A stretch of DNA of 64,000 nt, from contig NZ_CP114909.1 of the NCBI RefSeq assembly GCF_027497355.1, positions 1,860,001 to 1,924,000 of the forward strand. Direction: 5' to 3'. A program made the translations under genes and the position numbers. A model generated the notes under the pieces. It was not told where the DNA came from and ran no database searches. It worked only from the letters and a program-made list of their open reading frames with translations. Below are positions 15,449 to 23,876 of the stretch, piece after piece (positions within the stretch are counted from its first letter, which is position 1; every line of letters starts with the position of its first letter). Origin of the DNA: Micromonospora sp. WMMA1947. GTDB taxonomy: Bacteria; Actinomycetota; Actinomycetes; Mycobacteriales; Micromonosporaceae.

Positions 15449-16038
15449 GTGGGAGCGCCGGCCGGCTCGTACGTCAGCTGGAGCGTGCCGTGGGCGTGGG
15501 TGACCGACTCGGTGAGCCGCAGCGCGGTCGGCACCGTCCCCTCGCCGAACAGCCGCTTGCCGGTGCCGAGCACCACCGGGTACACCCACAGGTTGAGCCG
15601 GTCCACGAGACCGGCGCGCAGCAGCGACTGCGCCAGGTCCAAGCTGCCGATCACGTGCACCTCGTCGTGGCGGGCCTTCATCTCGGTGACGCGCTCGGCG
15701 AGGTCACCGGACACCAGCGACGAGTTCGCCCAGGCCAGCGGCTCGGTGAGGGTACGGCTGACCACGTACTTCGGCACGCCGTTGAGCAGGCCGGTGAAGG
15801 GGATGTCCGCGGGCGCCTTCGGCCAGTAGCCGGCGAAGATGTCGTACGTCTTGCGGCCCAGCAGCAGCGCGTCCATGCTGCTCGCCTGCTGGAACATCAC
15901 CGCGCCGGACGCGTCGTCGAGCAGTGGCATCTGCCATCCGCCGTGGCTGAAGCCGCCCTCGCGGTCCTCGTCGGGCTCGCCGGGCGCCTGCGCCACGCCG
16001 TCAACGGTCAGGAACTCGGTCACGATCAGCTTGCCCAT
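15427..16038 (-). CDS. dihydrofolate reductase family protein (RibD C-terminal-like)
   Basis: A 203-residue member of the DHFR/RibD reductase superfamily, with GKLIVTEFLTVDGVAQAPGEPDED, LLLGRKTYDIFAGYWP, VVSRTLTEPLAW and HVIGSLDLAQSLLRAGLVDRL. NADPH is the expected cofactor. These standalone YyaP/YwjB-like proteins are common in actinomycetes and have no defined substrate. AGGAG lies 7 bases before the ATG. Confidence 0.9.
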   Translation of the reverse strand: MGKLIVTEFLTVDGVAQAPGEPDEDREGGFSHGGWQMPLLDDASGAVMFQQASSMDALLLGRKTYDIFAGYWPKAPADIPFTGLLNGVPKYVVSRTLTEPLAWANSSLVSGDLAERVTEMKARHDEVHVIGSLDLAQSLLRAGLVDRLNLWVYPVVLGTGKRLFGEGTVPTALRLTESVTHAHGTLQLTYEPAGAPTYGDAAA

Positions 16039-16115
16039 GGGTCTGCTCCTCCGGTTTCCGCTCTTTCCCCGTCAGACCCGTCAACGACCCGCAACTCATC
16101 GCCGAGGTGTACGTG

Positions 16116-16418
16116 ATGGATTTCGTGGAACTGGTCATCGACGGGCAGATCGACATCGATCGCGACGACCTCGAAGATGCCCTCAACGAGGCTCTCGTCG
16201 GGCGCGGCGAGGTGACCGGTGCCGGAACAAGCGAGCACGGCTCGCACCTCGACGTCGACGTCCTTGTGACGGCGGACCGACGAGCCGTCCTGGACGCCGT
16301 CTTCGGGGTGCTCGCCGCCTTGAACCTGGGCGACTCGGTGCGGGTCCGGCCCGCCGACGGCCAGACCTGGATCCGCCTGAGCCAGTGGACCCGTTCTACT
16401 CGTCCCGGAACAACCTGA
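16116..16418 (+). CDS. hypothetical protein, acidic, 100 residues
   Basis: I do not recognise this protein. It starts MDFVELVIDGQIDIDRDDLEDALNE... with strongly acidic composition, and an alpha/beta pattern (a central GSHLDVDVLVTADRRAVLDAV strand-helix). GAGGT at 16104-16108 is 7 bases before the ATG at 16116; GTG starts at 16107 and 16113 are alternatives. Downstream lies a decayed transposase on the other strand. Confidence 0.55.
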   Translation: MDFVELVIDGQIDIDRDDLEDALNEALVGRGEVTGAGTSEHGSHLDVDVLVTADRRAVLDAVFGVLAALNLGDSVRVRPADGQTWIRLSQWTRSTRPGTT

Positions 16419-16469
16419 AGGGCGCACCCTCGATCTCCGTCACGTAACCGATCACCGCCACCGGGTTCC

Positions 16470-16777
16470 TCAGTCCAGGATCGCGTGCGCCAGCCGGCGG
16501 ATCCGGTCCATGGAGGTGCCAGGTCGTTTGGCGGCCGTCGCGAGCAGGGTTATCGCTTCCTGCACGTAGCGCCAGGCGGTGGCCACGCCAATCTCGAAGC
16601 CGGCCGCGAGTCGGGTGTGGGGGTAGCCGTTGCGCAGGTGGGCGAGAGCCAGTAGCGCCTGTCGACCGGGGCGAGGCGCCGCCACCGGAATCGGCGCTGC
16701 TTGCGGTGTCCGCGGATGCGGCCGGCGAGTGGTTCAGGGTGGCTGGATAACGGAATCGTGACGGGGTAGGACAGCAT
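16470..16777 (-). pseudogene. truncated and frameshifted IS5-type transposase
   Basis: Reading from ATG 16777, one frame gives MLSYPVTIPLSSHPEPLAGR..HRKQRRFRWRRL. The match then continues in another frame as PGRQALLALAHLRNGYPHTRLAAGFEIGVATAWRYV..AHAILD. Together these correspond to the N-terminal helix-turn-helix third of an IS5-family DDE transposase. The frame changes near 16680, and the catalytic DDE domain is absent, replaced after 16480 by unrelated sequence. It cannot be functional. Confidence 0.75.
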
Positions 16778-16778
16778 G

Positions 16779-16838
16779 GCGAGGCTCCCGGTCGGAGCTT
16801 CGAGTCTTGGTCGACAGCTGTCCTACCGGGAGCCTCGC
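16779..16838. repeat. inverted repeat at the end of the IS5-type remnant
   Basis: GCGAGGCTCCCGGT (16779-16792) is repeated inverted as ACCGGGAGCCTCGC (16825-16838). The pair lies just upstream of the decayed transposase start. It probably marks the former terminal region of the element, although one copy being internal is unusual. Confidence 0.55.
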
Positions 16839-17275
16839 ACCCATCGATCACCGGGGTCAGCCCTACTCCCCCCGAGCTGCAAGATCAGTTGGCGGCCCGG
16901 CGCAAGCCGAGGCGGGCCGCCGAGGGTGGCCGACCGGCTGCAGAAGCGAGCTAGAGCTCGCAGGTCACGGCTCGGGGTGCTTCTAAAGCGTTCCTTAAGT
17001 CTGGGAGGCGATTGCCCTGGTGTGTCCGTTTCGGATGGTAATGGGCGGGTGCGATGAGGCGCTCCTGTCCGGTCGGCCCACTACAGTGCTCAGAGTCCGG
17101 AGCACGCGAGATTGCGACCCCAGGTCAAGCTCATCGCGTGGACCCAGTTCCAGGCCCCGGACAACGTGCAGGGTCAACCGACACCGGCACATACGAAAGG
17201 CGGGCACCCGGGCGGCTACCCGGGCGCCCGCCGAAGCGCAACACCAATCGCCATCCGTGCGGAAAGGGTCAACGC
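16839..17275. other. 437 bases without a recognisable gene
   Basis: No protein with a credible start, codon bias and family match is visible on either strand. The segment lies between a decayed IS and a short gene and looks like mixed remnants. An imperfect hairpin with arms GCGGGC/GCCCGC (17201-17231) precedes the next gene. Confidence 0.5.
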
Positions 17276-17494
17276 ATGAGGAGCAGGGTACGTCATGCTG
17301 CTGCACAGTTGCAGCAGTCGGAGCCGCAGGTTACGCCACGGGAGCGCTCAATTCCGCTCCGCACTCTCGGCTTCCTGGGCATCTCGGCCGCCGTCGGGGT
17401 CAGCGCGCAGTACCTTCCCGAGATGGCCACGCCGGTGAGTCTGGCCTTGGCCACGTTTCTCACCTTGGACCGGGTGAACCGGCAGATCCTCTGA
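17276..17494 (+). CDS. small hypothetical membrane-associated protein
   Basis: This 72-residue protein is not recognised. It has a basic N terminus (MRSRVRHAAAQ), a hydrophobic segment about residues 28-60 (LRTLGFLGISAAVGVSAQYL..VSLALATFLTL) and ends DRVNRQIL. GGAAAGG (17261-17267) lies 8 bases before the ATG. It sits among remnants between an IS fragment and tRNA-Gly. Confidence 0.45.
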   Translation: MRSRVRHAAAQLQQSEPQVTPRERSIPLRTLGFLGISAAVGVSAQYLPEMATPVSLALATFLTLDRVNRQIL

Positions 17495-17643
17495 GCCAGG
17501 ACGGCCCTCGCGCCAGTGTCGGTCCGGGGGCCGTCCTGCAGGCCGAACCCACCCGCCGGGGTCAGCGTCGAACCGGTCGGCCATGTCGCTCGGCCGCTCC
17601 CGCGACACAGGCCCTATGGCCCGCTTCGGCTCCCTGACAACGC

Positions 17644-17683
17644 GGAAGCCCTGGTTGGGACTCTCGTCCTGACCAGGGCTTCC
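17644..17683 (-). terminator. terminator of the tRNA-Gly gene
   Basis: A perfect 12-bp inverted repeat (ggaagccctggt / accagggcttcc) begins 6 bases beyond the tRNA 3' end in its direction of transcription. Confidence 0.7.
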
Positions 17684-17688
17684 ATGCG

Positions 17689-17762
17689 TGGAGCGGGTGA
17701 CGGGAATCGAACCCGCACTGTCAGCTTGGGAAGCTGATGTTCTGCCATTGAACTACACCCGC
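17689..17762 (-). tRNA. tRNA-Gly(CCC)
   Basis: The gene has acceptor stem GCGGGTG/CACCCGC, anticodon stem TCAGC/GCTGA with loop TTCCCAA (anticodon CCC), T-arm GGTTCGATTCC, discriminator T and an encoded CCA end. The cloverleaf is complete. Confidence 0.93.
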
Positions 17763-18032
17763 AGGCGGCACCACTCTACCTGAAGCCCCCCACCCCCGTG
17801 CAGTCAGGTGCCCGCGCGCCACCTCGGCGAGGTGGCGGCATCGGGGGGCGGTTGCCCCCACCGCCTCCCCGAACTGGAGTGGATCAAGCACGCTCCGGAG
17901 CCGGCAGGCGCGAAGTTGCACGTCGGAAACGTATGGGCGTTCTCAAATGCGTCGATGGGATGTAACGTCTGCCACACGTTTCCGCACCGGCGTGACACAC
18001 CCCCTGCCACGCCGTCAGAAAGAGGTGGGCCC

Positions 18033-19025
18033 ATGGGACTTCGTCCCAACCTGCTGACCCGGCGTACCGCCGGTGTCGCGACGTCGACCCTCGCGCTGCT
18101 GCTCAGCACCGCCGCCGTCGGCGTCGTCCCCGCTGCTTCGGCCTTCTCGGCCGCCCCGGCCGACGTGTGTGCCGAGCCTGCTGACGCCCACGCCGACGAG
18201 CACTCGAACGCGCGCGTCGCCAAGGGTGGCAACGCCAAGCTCGACCCCAACCACCTGACCGCCAAGCAGGTCCAGGACCGGGAGGCCGACCTCGCCGCCG
18301 CGCAGCGCGAGCGCGCCAACTTCCGGACCGGCGCCGTCACCCCGCTGGCCACCGTGACGATCCCGGTCGTCGTGCACGTCATCCAGGAGAACAGCACCCG
18401 GGCCGGCGGCAACATCACCGACTCGATGATCAACCAGCAGATCACCGTGCTGAACCAGGCGTACGCGGGCTCGACCGGCGGCGCCGCCACCGCCTTCGGG
18501 TTCCAGCTCACGAAGATCAACCGGGTGACGAACCCGTCGTGGTACCCGATCGTGCAGGGCTCCTCCGCCGAGCGTTCAATGAAGACGTCGCTGCGTGTGG
18601 GCGGCAAGAACACGCTGAACATCTACCTCGGCGAGCTGAGCGACAGCCTGCTGGGCTGGGCGACGTTCCCGAAGCGCACGCTGGACAAGATGGACGGCGT
18701 GGTGGTGCTGAACGAGTCGCTGCCCGGCGGCACCGCGACCAACTACAACCAGGGTGACACCGGCACCCACGAGGTCGGCCACTGGCTGAACCTCTACCAC
18801 ACCTTCCAGGGCGGCTGCTCCGGCTCGGGCGACAGCGTCTCCGACACCCCGGCCGAGGCGTCGCCGGCGTACCAGTGCCCGACCGGCCGCGACACCTGCT
18901 CGACCGCCGGCAAGGACCCGATCACCAACTTCATGGACTACACGTACGACTCCTGCATGTACCAGTTCACCGCCGGCCAGGCGAGCCGCATGCTCACCGC
19001 GTGGAACGCCTACCGCGCAGCCTGA
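18033..19025 (+). CDS. secreted M43-type zinc metalloprotease
   Basis: A 330-residue preproprotein. It has an N-terminal signal peptide (RTAGVATSTLALLLSTAAVGVVPAASA), a propeptide with one Cys, and a metzincin catalytic domain with the zinc motif HEVGHWLNLYH and the Met-turn NFMDYTYDSC. Paired Cys residues (GGCSG, YQCP, DTCS, DSCMYQF) would form disulfides. This is the pappalysin/M43 arrangement, likely an exported endopeptidase. AGAGGTG precedes the ATG by 6 bases. The 270 bases between it and tRNA-Gly hold no other gene and should carry its promoter. Confidence 0.92.
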   Translation: MGLRPNLLTRRTAGVATSTLALLLSTAAVGVVPAASAFSAAPADVCAEPADAHADEHSNARVAKGGNAKLDPNHLTAKQVQDREADLAAAQRERANFRTGAVTPLATVTIPVVVHVIQENSTRAGGNITDSMINQQITVLNQAYAGSTGGAATAFGFQLTKINRVTNPSWYPIVQGSSAERSMKTSLRVGGKNTLNIYLGELSDSLLGWATFPKRTLDKMDGVVVLNESLPGGTATNYNQGDTGTHEVGHWLNLYHTFQGGCSGSGDSVSDTPAEASPAYQCPTGRDTCSTAGKDPITNFMDYTYDSCMYQFTAGQASRMLTAWNAYRAA

Positions 19026-19041
19026 CCGTCGTACCGCGTAC

Positions 19042-19076
19042 CGGTGCCGGCCCTGTCCTCGGACGGGCCGGCACCG
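19042..19076. terminator. terminator hairpin after the protease
   Basis: A perfect 12-bp inverted repeat (cggtgccggccc / gggccggcaccg) with an 11-base loop lies between convergent genes. Confidence 0.75.
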
Positions 19077-19092
19077 TTCGTCGTGGGCCGGG

Positions 19093-19638
19093 TCAGGCGG
19101 CCGGGCGGCGGGTGTCGAAGCCGTGCCGGCCCCGCCGGCCCTCGGCGGCGAGCGGGTCGCGCCGGGCCGGCGCGTCGCCGCGCGGGTCGAGCCACACCCG
19201 GACCTGCGGCGGGGCGGCGCCGGGCTGGGCCACCGGGTCGCGCCGGGTCAGCATCGCCACCTCGACCGTGAACTCGAACAGCCGCCAGTCGCCCCGCGGC
19301 GACGCGCGGGCGATCCGGGCCAGCCGCGTCACCGTGGCCGGGTCGGTCACCGGCCGCGCGCGCCCCGCGATGTACGCCTCGTCGTCGCTCTCCTCCGGCG
19401 GGAACGAGTGCAGCGCGTAGCGACCGTCGCGTTCGAGGTCGCGGCGCTTCGGTGAGTCGATGACGAAGCACCAGAGCCCGTCGGCGGTGATCACCGGAGA
19501 GACCGGATGGACTCGGGGGCCGCCGTCGGCGCGGACCGTGGCGAGGTAGCCGAAGCCCGGCCCGTACTGCTGCATCAGGAGGCGGATCTCGTCGGCGAGG
19601 CGGGGCTCGTCGGCGGCGAATTCGGACCAGGAAGCCAT
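19093..19638 (-). CDS. pyridoxamine 5'-phosphate oxidase family protein
   Basis: A 181-residue split-barrel flavin/F420-binding protein: MASWSEFAADEPRLADEIRL, GFGYLATVRADGGPRVHPVSP, LWCFVIDSPKRRDLERDGRYALHSFP. The fold binds FMN, F420 or heme in different subfamilies; the cofactor is not predictable here. A TAGAGT box (19650-19645) is 6 bases before the ATG with no Shine-Dalgarno sequence, so the transcript is probably leaderless. It is divergent from dcd. Confidence 0.85.
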   Translation of the reverse strand: MASWSEFAADEPRLADEIRLLMQQYGPGFGYLATVRADGGPRVHPVSPVITADGLWCFVIDSPKRRDLERDGRYALHSFPPEESDDEAYIAGRARPVTDPATVTRLARIARASPRGDWRLFEFTVEVAMLTRRDPVAQPGAAPPQVRVWLDPRGDAPARRDPLAAEGRRGRHGFDTRRPAA

Positions 19639-19716
19639 GTGGACACTCTATCGAACACGTGTACGAAGATGTAGTGCGACACGCAGGTCACCCATACCGG
19701 TCGCTATGGTGTTCCG

Positions 19717-20295
19717 ATGCTGCTCTCCGACCGCGACCTGGTCTCCGAGATCAAGGCCGGCACGCTCGCACTGGAGCCCTTCGAGCCCACGCTGGTGCAG
19801 CCGTCGAGCATCGACGTACGCCTGGACCGGCTGTTCCGGGTCTTCAACAACCACCTCTACACGCACATCGACCCGTCGATCCAGCAGGACGACCTGACTT
19901 CGATGGTGGAGGTGCCGGAGGGGCAGCCGTTCGTGCTGCACCCGGGCGAGTTCGTGCTCGCCTCCACGCTCGAGGTGATCTCGCTCGGTGACCAGCTCGC
20001 CGGCCGGCTGGAGGGCAAGTCGAGCCTGGGGCGGCTGGGGCTGCTGACGCACTCGACCGCCGGCTTCATCGACCCGGGCTTCTCCGGCCACGTCACGCTG
20101 GAGCTGTCGAACGTGGCGAACCTGCCGATCACGCTCTGGCCGGGCATGAAGATCGGCCAGCTCTGCATCTTCCGGCTCTCCTCGCCGGCCGAGCACCCGT
20201 ACGGTTCGGCCGTCTACGGCTCGCGTTACCAGGGGCAGCGCGGACCGACGCCGAGCCGGTCCTGGCAGAACTGGCGTACCTGGCCGACGCGCTGA
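19717..20295 (+). CDS. dcd: dCTP deaminase (probably bifunctional dCTP deaminase/dUTPase)
   Basis: A 192-residue Dcd protein that supplies dUMP for thymidylate synthesis. It contains [18 protein letters not shown], the nucleotide motif [24 protein letters not shown] and the catalytic Glu in VTLELSN, ending with [20 protein letters not shown]. Length and sequence closely resemble the mycobacterial bifunctional enzyme that converts dCTP directly to dUMP. A TATGGT -10 box (19705-19710) lies 6 bases upstream of the ATG, suggesting leaderless expression. Confidence 0.95.
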   Translation: MLLSDRDLVSEIKAGTLALEPFEPTLVQPSSIDVRLDRLFRVFNNHLYTHIDPSIQQDDLTSMVEVPEGQPFVLHPGEFVLASTLEVISLGDQLAGRLEGKSSLGRLGLLTHSTAGFIDPGFSGHVTLELSNVANLPITLWPGMKIGQLCIFRLSSPAEHPYGSAVYGSRYQGQRGPTPSRSWQNWRTWPTR

Positions 20296-20315
20296 CGGCG
20301 CCCGCAGTTGTTAAC

Positions 20316-20357
20316 AAGGGCCCCCTCCTCTACCGGAGGCGTTAAGAGGGGGCCCTT
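20316..20357. terminator. terminator hairpin, member of a repeated family
   Basis: A perfect 12-bp repeat (aagggccccctc / gagggggccctt) ends 3 bases from the stop codon of the NlpC/P60 gene. The right half plus flank is identical over 27 bases to a segment beside the stop codon of the carboxyltransferase gene at 61537-61563. Confidence 0.75.
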
Positions 20358-20359
20358 CC

Positions 20360-21391
20360 TTACACGCGGCCGAAGCTGTTGATGTCGCCGTCGTCGACGC
20401 GCTTCATCGTGATGGGCTTGCCGGACTGGGAGGCGTGCACCACCCAGCCGTCACCCACGTACATCGCCACGTGGTGCAGGTCGCTGTAGTAGAAGACAAG
20501 GTCACCGGCGCGCAGCTCGGCGCGGCTGATCCGCTTCGTCATCCCGTGCTGCTGGCGTGCGTTGTGCGGCAGCGAGACGCCGCCCTTGGCCCAGGCCGCC
20601 ATGGTCAGACCGGAGCAGTCGAAGTGGTCGGGCCCGGCCGCGCCCCAGACGTAGATCTTGCCGATCTGGGCGCAGGCGAACTTGACCGCCGCTCCGGCCG
20701 CGCCACCGGGGTAGCCGGCCGGGCAGGGCGCCGGGCGCAGCGGACCGCCGCCGCCCTTGCCGTACACCTTGAGCCGCAGCTTCTGCAGCCGGGCGATCTC
20801 GGCGTCGATCTGCTTCTTCTTCGCCGCGAGCTGGGCCTCGGTACGGGCCAGCCCGGCGATCATCTCGTCCAGCGGCTTCTTCTTCGCCGCCAGTTCGTCG
20901 CGCAGCGCGGCGACGGAGCGCACCTGCTCGTGCTGGCGGTGCGCGAAGCGGTCGAGCAGTTCCAGGCCGTTCACCAGGTCACCCGGCGAGCGGCTGCCCA
21001 GCAGCGCGTTGACGGTGGAGAGGTTGTCGCCCTTGTAGGCGTCGGCGGCGAGCCCGCCGACCTGGCCGAGGGCGGCGTCCACCCGCGCCTGGAGGGGTGC
21101 GATCTGCCGGCCGAGTGCGTCGGCCTGCTTGCGCCGCGCGGCGAGCTGCTCGCGTACGGCGTTCACCTGTTCGATGACCGGTTCGAGCTTGTTCCAGTCG
21201 CGGTCGATCTGGGCCTCGATCTCGGCGACCGAGGGTTCGGCGTGTGCCGCAGTCGCGCCGCCGGTCAGAACGACGGCGGTGCCGACCAGCGCGGCGAGGG
21301 CGGTGGTGAAGCGGGACCAGCGGGAACGCGGCGCGACGCTGGACCGGTCGGTGGACCGGTTCGACGACGGCCGCGGGGCATGGAGTGCCAC
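20360..21391 (-). CDS. secreted NlpC/P60 peptidoglycan hydrolase under c-di-AMP riboswitch control
   Basis: A 343-residue RipA/RipC-like endopeptidase. It has a signal peptide (FTTALAALVGTAVVLTGGATAAHA), a long coiled-coil region (about residues 55-215) that would restrain the enzyme, and a C-terminal NlpC/P60 domain with catalytic Cys in HFDCSGLTMAAW, His in DLHHVAMYVGD and the third polar residue in WVVHAS. It would cleave D-Glu-diaminopimelate links in the peptide stem. GTG at 21391 is used. The 5' leader contains a c-di-AMP (ydaO-type) riboswitch, matching the known control of actinomycete cell-wall hydrolases. Confidence 0.9.
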   Translation of the reverse strand: MALHAPRPSSNRSTDRSSVAPRSRWSRFTTALAALVGTAVVLTGGATAAHAEPSVAEIEAQIDRDWNKLEPVIEQVNAVREQLAARRKQADALGRQIAPLQARVDAALGQVGGLAADAYKGDNLSTVNALLGSRSPGDLVNGLELLDRFAHRQHEQVRSVAALRDELAAKKKPLDEMIAGLARTEAQLAAKKKQIDAEIARLQKLRLKVYGKGGGGPLRPAPCPAGYPGGAAGAAVKFACAQIGKIYVWGAAGPDHFDCSGLTMAAWAKGGVSLPHNARQQHGMTKRISRAELRAGDLVFYYSDLHHVAMYVGDGWVVHASQSGKPITMKRVDDGDINSFGRV

Positions 21392-21412
21392 CGGGCGTCC
21401 GTACTCCTTCTT

Positions 21413-21536
21413 CCGTACCGCCTACCGGGTTAGCTGACGGATTCGGGCGGGAAGGGAGCCGCCCTACCGCATCGCTGCGGATTCACCCCAGGTACCTGGT
21501 TCCCCGGCTCGCCCGTGGGCGACTCGGCGGTGTCGG
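21413..21536 (-). promoter_or_regulatory. c-di-AMP (ydaO/yuaA) riboswitch
   Basis: On the minus strand the conserved aptamer cores are visible: GCCCACGGGCGAGCCGGGGA, ACCAGGTACCTGGGGTGAAT, AGGGCGGCTCCCTTCCCGCC and GAATCCGTCAGCTAACCCGG. The P1 stem is formed by ACCGCC and GGCGGT at the two ends. It sits 22 bases before the GTG of an NlpC/P60 hydrolase gene, the classic actinobacterial regulon for this riboswitch. The ligand normally turns expression off. Confidence 0.92.
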
Positions 21537-21777
21537 ACCGTCACCGACCGGGTTGGACGGTGAGACGTGCGGCCGACGATTCACCAGAGTAGGGACCACC
21601 GTTATCGATCCGCAACTTCCAGCGCGGTGACACTCCGTACGCGATGACGGGCCGCATCCCGGGCAGAGGTGAAGTTTTCTTTCAAAGCTGATTACTCAGT
21701 GGAAAGGTATTGACCCCTGCGGGTGTACGGAGTGAGGGTGGAGACGCAGTGACCCCCATCCCTGTCCAGGAGGTTCG

Positions 21778-23811
21778 ATGCTCCTCTCCGCCCCGCCGTC
21801 GGGCAGACGGATACTGCTCGCCGCCGCCGTGGCGACAGCCACCGCGCTGGCGACGACCGGCCCGGTGACAGCCGCGCCGGACACGTCCGCGCCCGCGAGC
21901 GACAGGCAACAACAATACGCCGCCGCCGCGGCCGAGTACGGCGTACCGCAGAACGTGCTGCTCGGTGTCTCCTATCTGGAATCCCGCTGGGACACCCACC
22001 CGGGGCAGCCGAGCACCAGCGGCGGCTACGGCCCGATGCACCTGACCGACGCCGCCCACATCCTCGCCACACCGGGCAGCGCCCACGTCGACGAGGACGA
22101 GGACCCGCGCGGCGACGACGCCCGCCCACTGAAGCTCGACCCGGCCACCGCGGCCGCGCCGAAGCGGGAGACCCCGCTGCCGAACGCCTCGCTCCAGACG
22201 CTCGACGCGGCAGCCGCGCTCACCGGGCTCGACGCGCGCACGCTGCGGACCGACCCGGCCGCGAACATCCGCGGTGGCGCGGCGCTGCTGGCGTCGTACC
22301 AGAAGGCTCTGGGTGGGCCGGTCGGTGCCGGCACCGACCCGGCGGCCTGGTACGGCGCGGTGGCCCGGTACTCCGGCGCGGACACCTCCGACGCCGCGGC
22401 GGCCTTCGCCGACGAGGTGTACGACCAGCTCGGCCAGGGCGCGAGCCGGACCACGGACGACGGCCAGCGGGTGACGCTCGCCGCCACCGCCGCGACGCCG
22501 GACCGCTTTAGGCTGGCCCGCCTCGGCCTGCGCAACGCGCAGCGGCCGGACGGACTGGAGTGCCCCGTCCGGCTCGCCTGCGAGTGGATTCCGGCGCCCT
22601 ACGAGCAACTCAGCGACGACCCGGGTGACTACGGCAACCACGACCTGGCCGACCGGCCGAAGCAGCAGAAGATCGAGTACATCGTCATCCACGACACCGA
22701 GGGCTACTTCGGCCCGAGCGTCGACCTGGTCAAGCGCGCCGACTACCTGGGCTGGCACTACACGCTGCGCTCGGTGGACGGCTACATCGCCCAGCACATC
22801 AAGACCAAGGACGTCGGCTGGCACGCCGGCAACTGGTACGTCAACGCGAAGTCCATCGGCCTGGAGCACGAGGGCTTCGCCGGTCAGGGCACCTGGTACA
22901 CCGAGGCGATGTACCGCACCTCCGCCAAGCTGGTGCGTCACCTGGCGCTGAAGTTCGGCATCCCGATGGACCGGCAGCACATCATCGGCCACGACAACGT
23001 GCCCGGCATCACCGCCGCCAACGTGGGCGGCATGCACTGGGACCCGGGACCGTACTGGGACTGGTCGCACTACTTCGACCTGATGAAGGCGCCGTTCCGC
23101 AACACCGGCACGCCCCGTACCGGCCTGGTCACCATCGACCCGGACTTCGCCACCAACCGGCCGGCGTTCACCGGCTGCAACCAGCAGCCGCCGGGCGTCC
23201 CGACGCCCCGGCCGCCGGCGCAGCCGTGCCCGTCACGCGGTTCCTCGTCGGTGATCCTGCGGACCGCGCCGAGCCCGGACGCCCCGCTCGTCAACGACCT
23301 CGGGCTGCGCCCGGACGGCACGCCGGACACGATGTACATCTCCGACCACGGCGCCCGCGCCTCCGCCGGCCAGACGTACGCGCTCGCCGGCCGGCAGGGC
23401 GACTGGACGGCGATCTGGTACCTCGGCCAGAAGGCGTGGTTCCTCAACCCGGCCTCCGCGCCGACCGCCAAGTGGGCCACCGGCTTCGTGGTGACGCCGC
23501 GGCCCGGCAAGGCCACCATCCCGGTGTACGGGCGGGCCTACCCGGAGCAGGCCGCCTACCCGGACACCATCCCGTACCAGACCATCTCACCGCTGCAGTA
23601 CACGTTCGCCGCCGGCCAGCGGTACGCGGTGGGCGGGGTGCTGCCCGGCGAGTACTACCGGGCGGTCTCGTTCGACGGTTCGGCACCGGGTGACCGGACC
23701 GTGGTCCGCGGCAAGAACAAGTACGTGCAGGTCCAGTTCGGTCACCGGATCATGTTCGTGAACCTGGACGACGTGCTTGTGCTGCCGTCCCCGGTCGGCA
23801 CGCCGCGCTGA
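21778..23811 (+). CDS. secreted N-acetylmuramoyl-L-alanine amidase (Amidase_2 domain)
   Basis: A 677-residue exported protein. It has a signal peptide ([21 protein letters not shown]), an N-terminal goose-lysozyme-like helical region ([19 protein letters not shown] and [10 protein letters not shown]), a central Amidase_2 domain and a C-terminal beta-rich region. The zinc-ligand and catalytic motifs are [37 protein letters not shown] and MHWDPGPYW. It cleaves the amide between MurNAc and the stem peptide, and the N-terminal module may bind or cleave glycan. An AGGAGG sequence lies close upstream of the ATG. It is divergent from the riboswitch-controlled hydrolase. Confidence 0.9.
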   Translation: MLLSAPPSGRRILLAAAVATATALATTGPVTAAPDTSAPASDRQQQYAAAAAEYGVPQNVLLGVSYLESRWDTHPGQPSTSGGYGPMHLTDAAHILATPGSAHVDEDEDPRGDDARPLKLDPATAAAPKRETPLPNASLQTLDAAAALTGLDARTLRTDPAANIRGGAALLASYQKALGGPVGAGTDPAAWYGAVARYSGADTSDAAAAFADEVYDQLGQGASRTTDDGQRVTLAATAATPDRFRLARLGLRNAQRPDGLECPVRLACEWIPAPYEQLSDDPGDYGNHDLADRPKQQKIEYIVIHDTEGYFGPSVDLVKRADYLGWHYTLRSVDGYIAQHIKTKDVGWHAGNWYVNAKSIGLEHEGFAGQGTWYTEAMYRTSAKLVRHLALKFGIPMDRQHIIGHDNVPGITAANVGGMHWDPGPYWDWSHYFDLMKAPFRNTGTPRTGLVTIDPDFATNRPAFTGCNQQPPGVPTPRPPAQPCPSRGSSSVILRTAPSPDAPLVNDLGLRPDGTPDTMYISDHGARASAGQTYALAGRQGDWTAIWYLGQKAWFLNPASAPTAKWATGFVVTPRPGKATIPVYGRAYPEQAAYPDTIPYQTISPLQYTFAAGQRYAVGGVLPGEYYRAVSFDGSAPGDRTVVRGKNKYVQVQFGHRIMFVNLDDVLVLPSPVGTPR

Positions 23812-23829
23812 CCTTTCCACGAGAACGCG

Positions 23830-23861
23830 AAGGCCCCCGGTCCCTGCGGACCGGGGGCCTT
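23830..23861. terminator. bidirectional terminator hairpin
   Basis: A perfect 14-bp inverted repeat (aaggcccccggtcc / ggaccgggggcctt) with a CTGC loop lies between convergent wall-hydrolase genes. Confidence 0.85.
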
Positions 23862-23876
23862 TCGGTGTGACCGCTG

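Noticed and set aside
17113..17275. A short plus-strand segment reading VKLIAWTQFQAP, reminiscent of the N terminus of a ThyX-like thymidylate synthase.
   Set aside because: There is no start codon, the similarity ends after a dozen residues, and no catalytic motif follows. It is too short to call even as a pseudogene.
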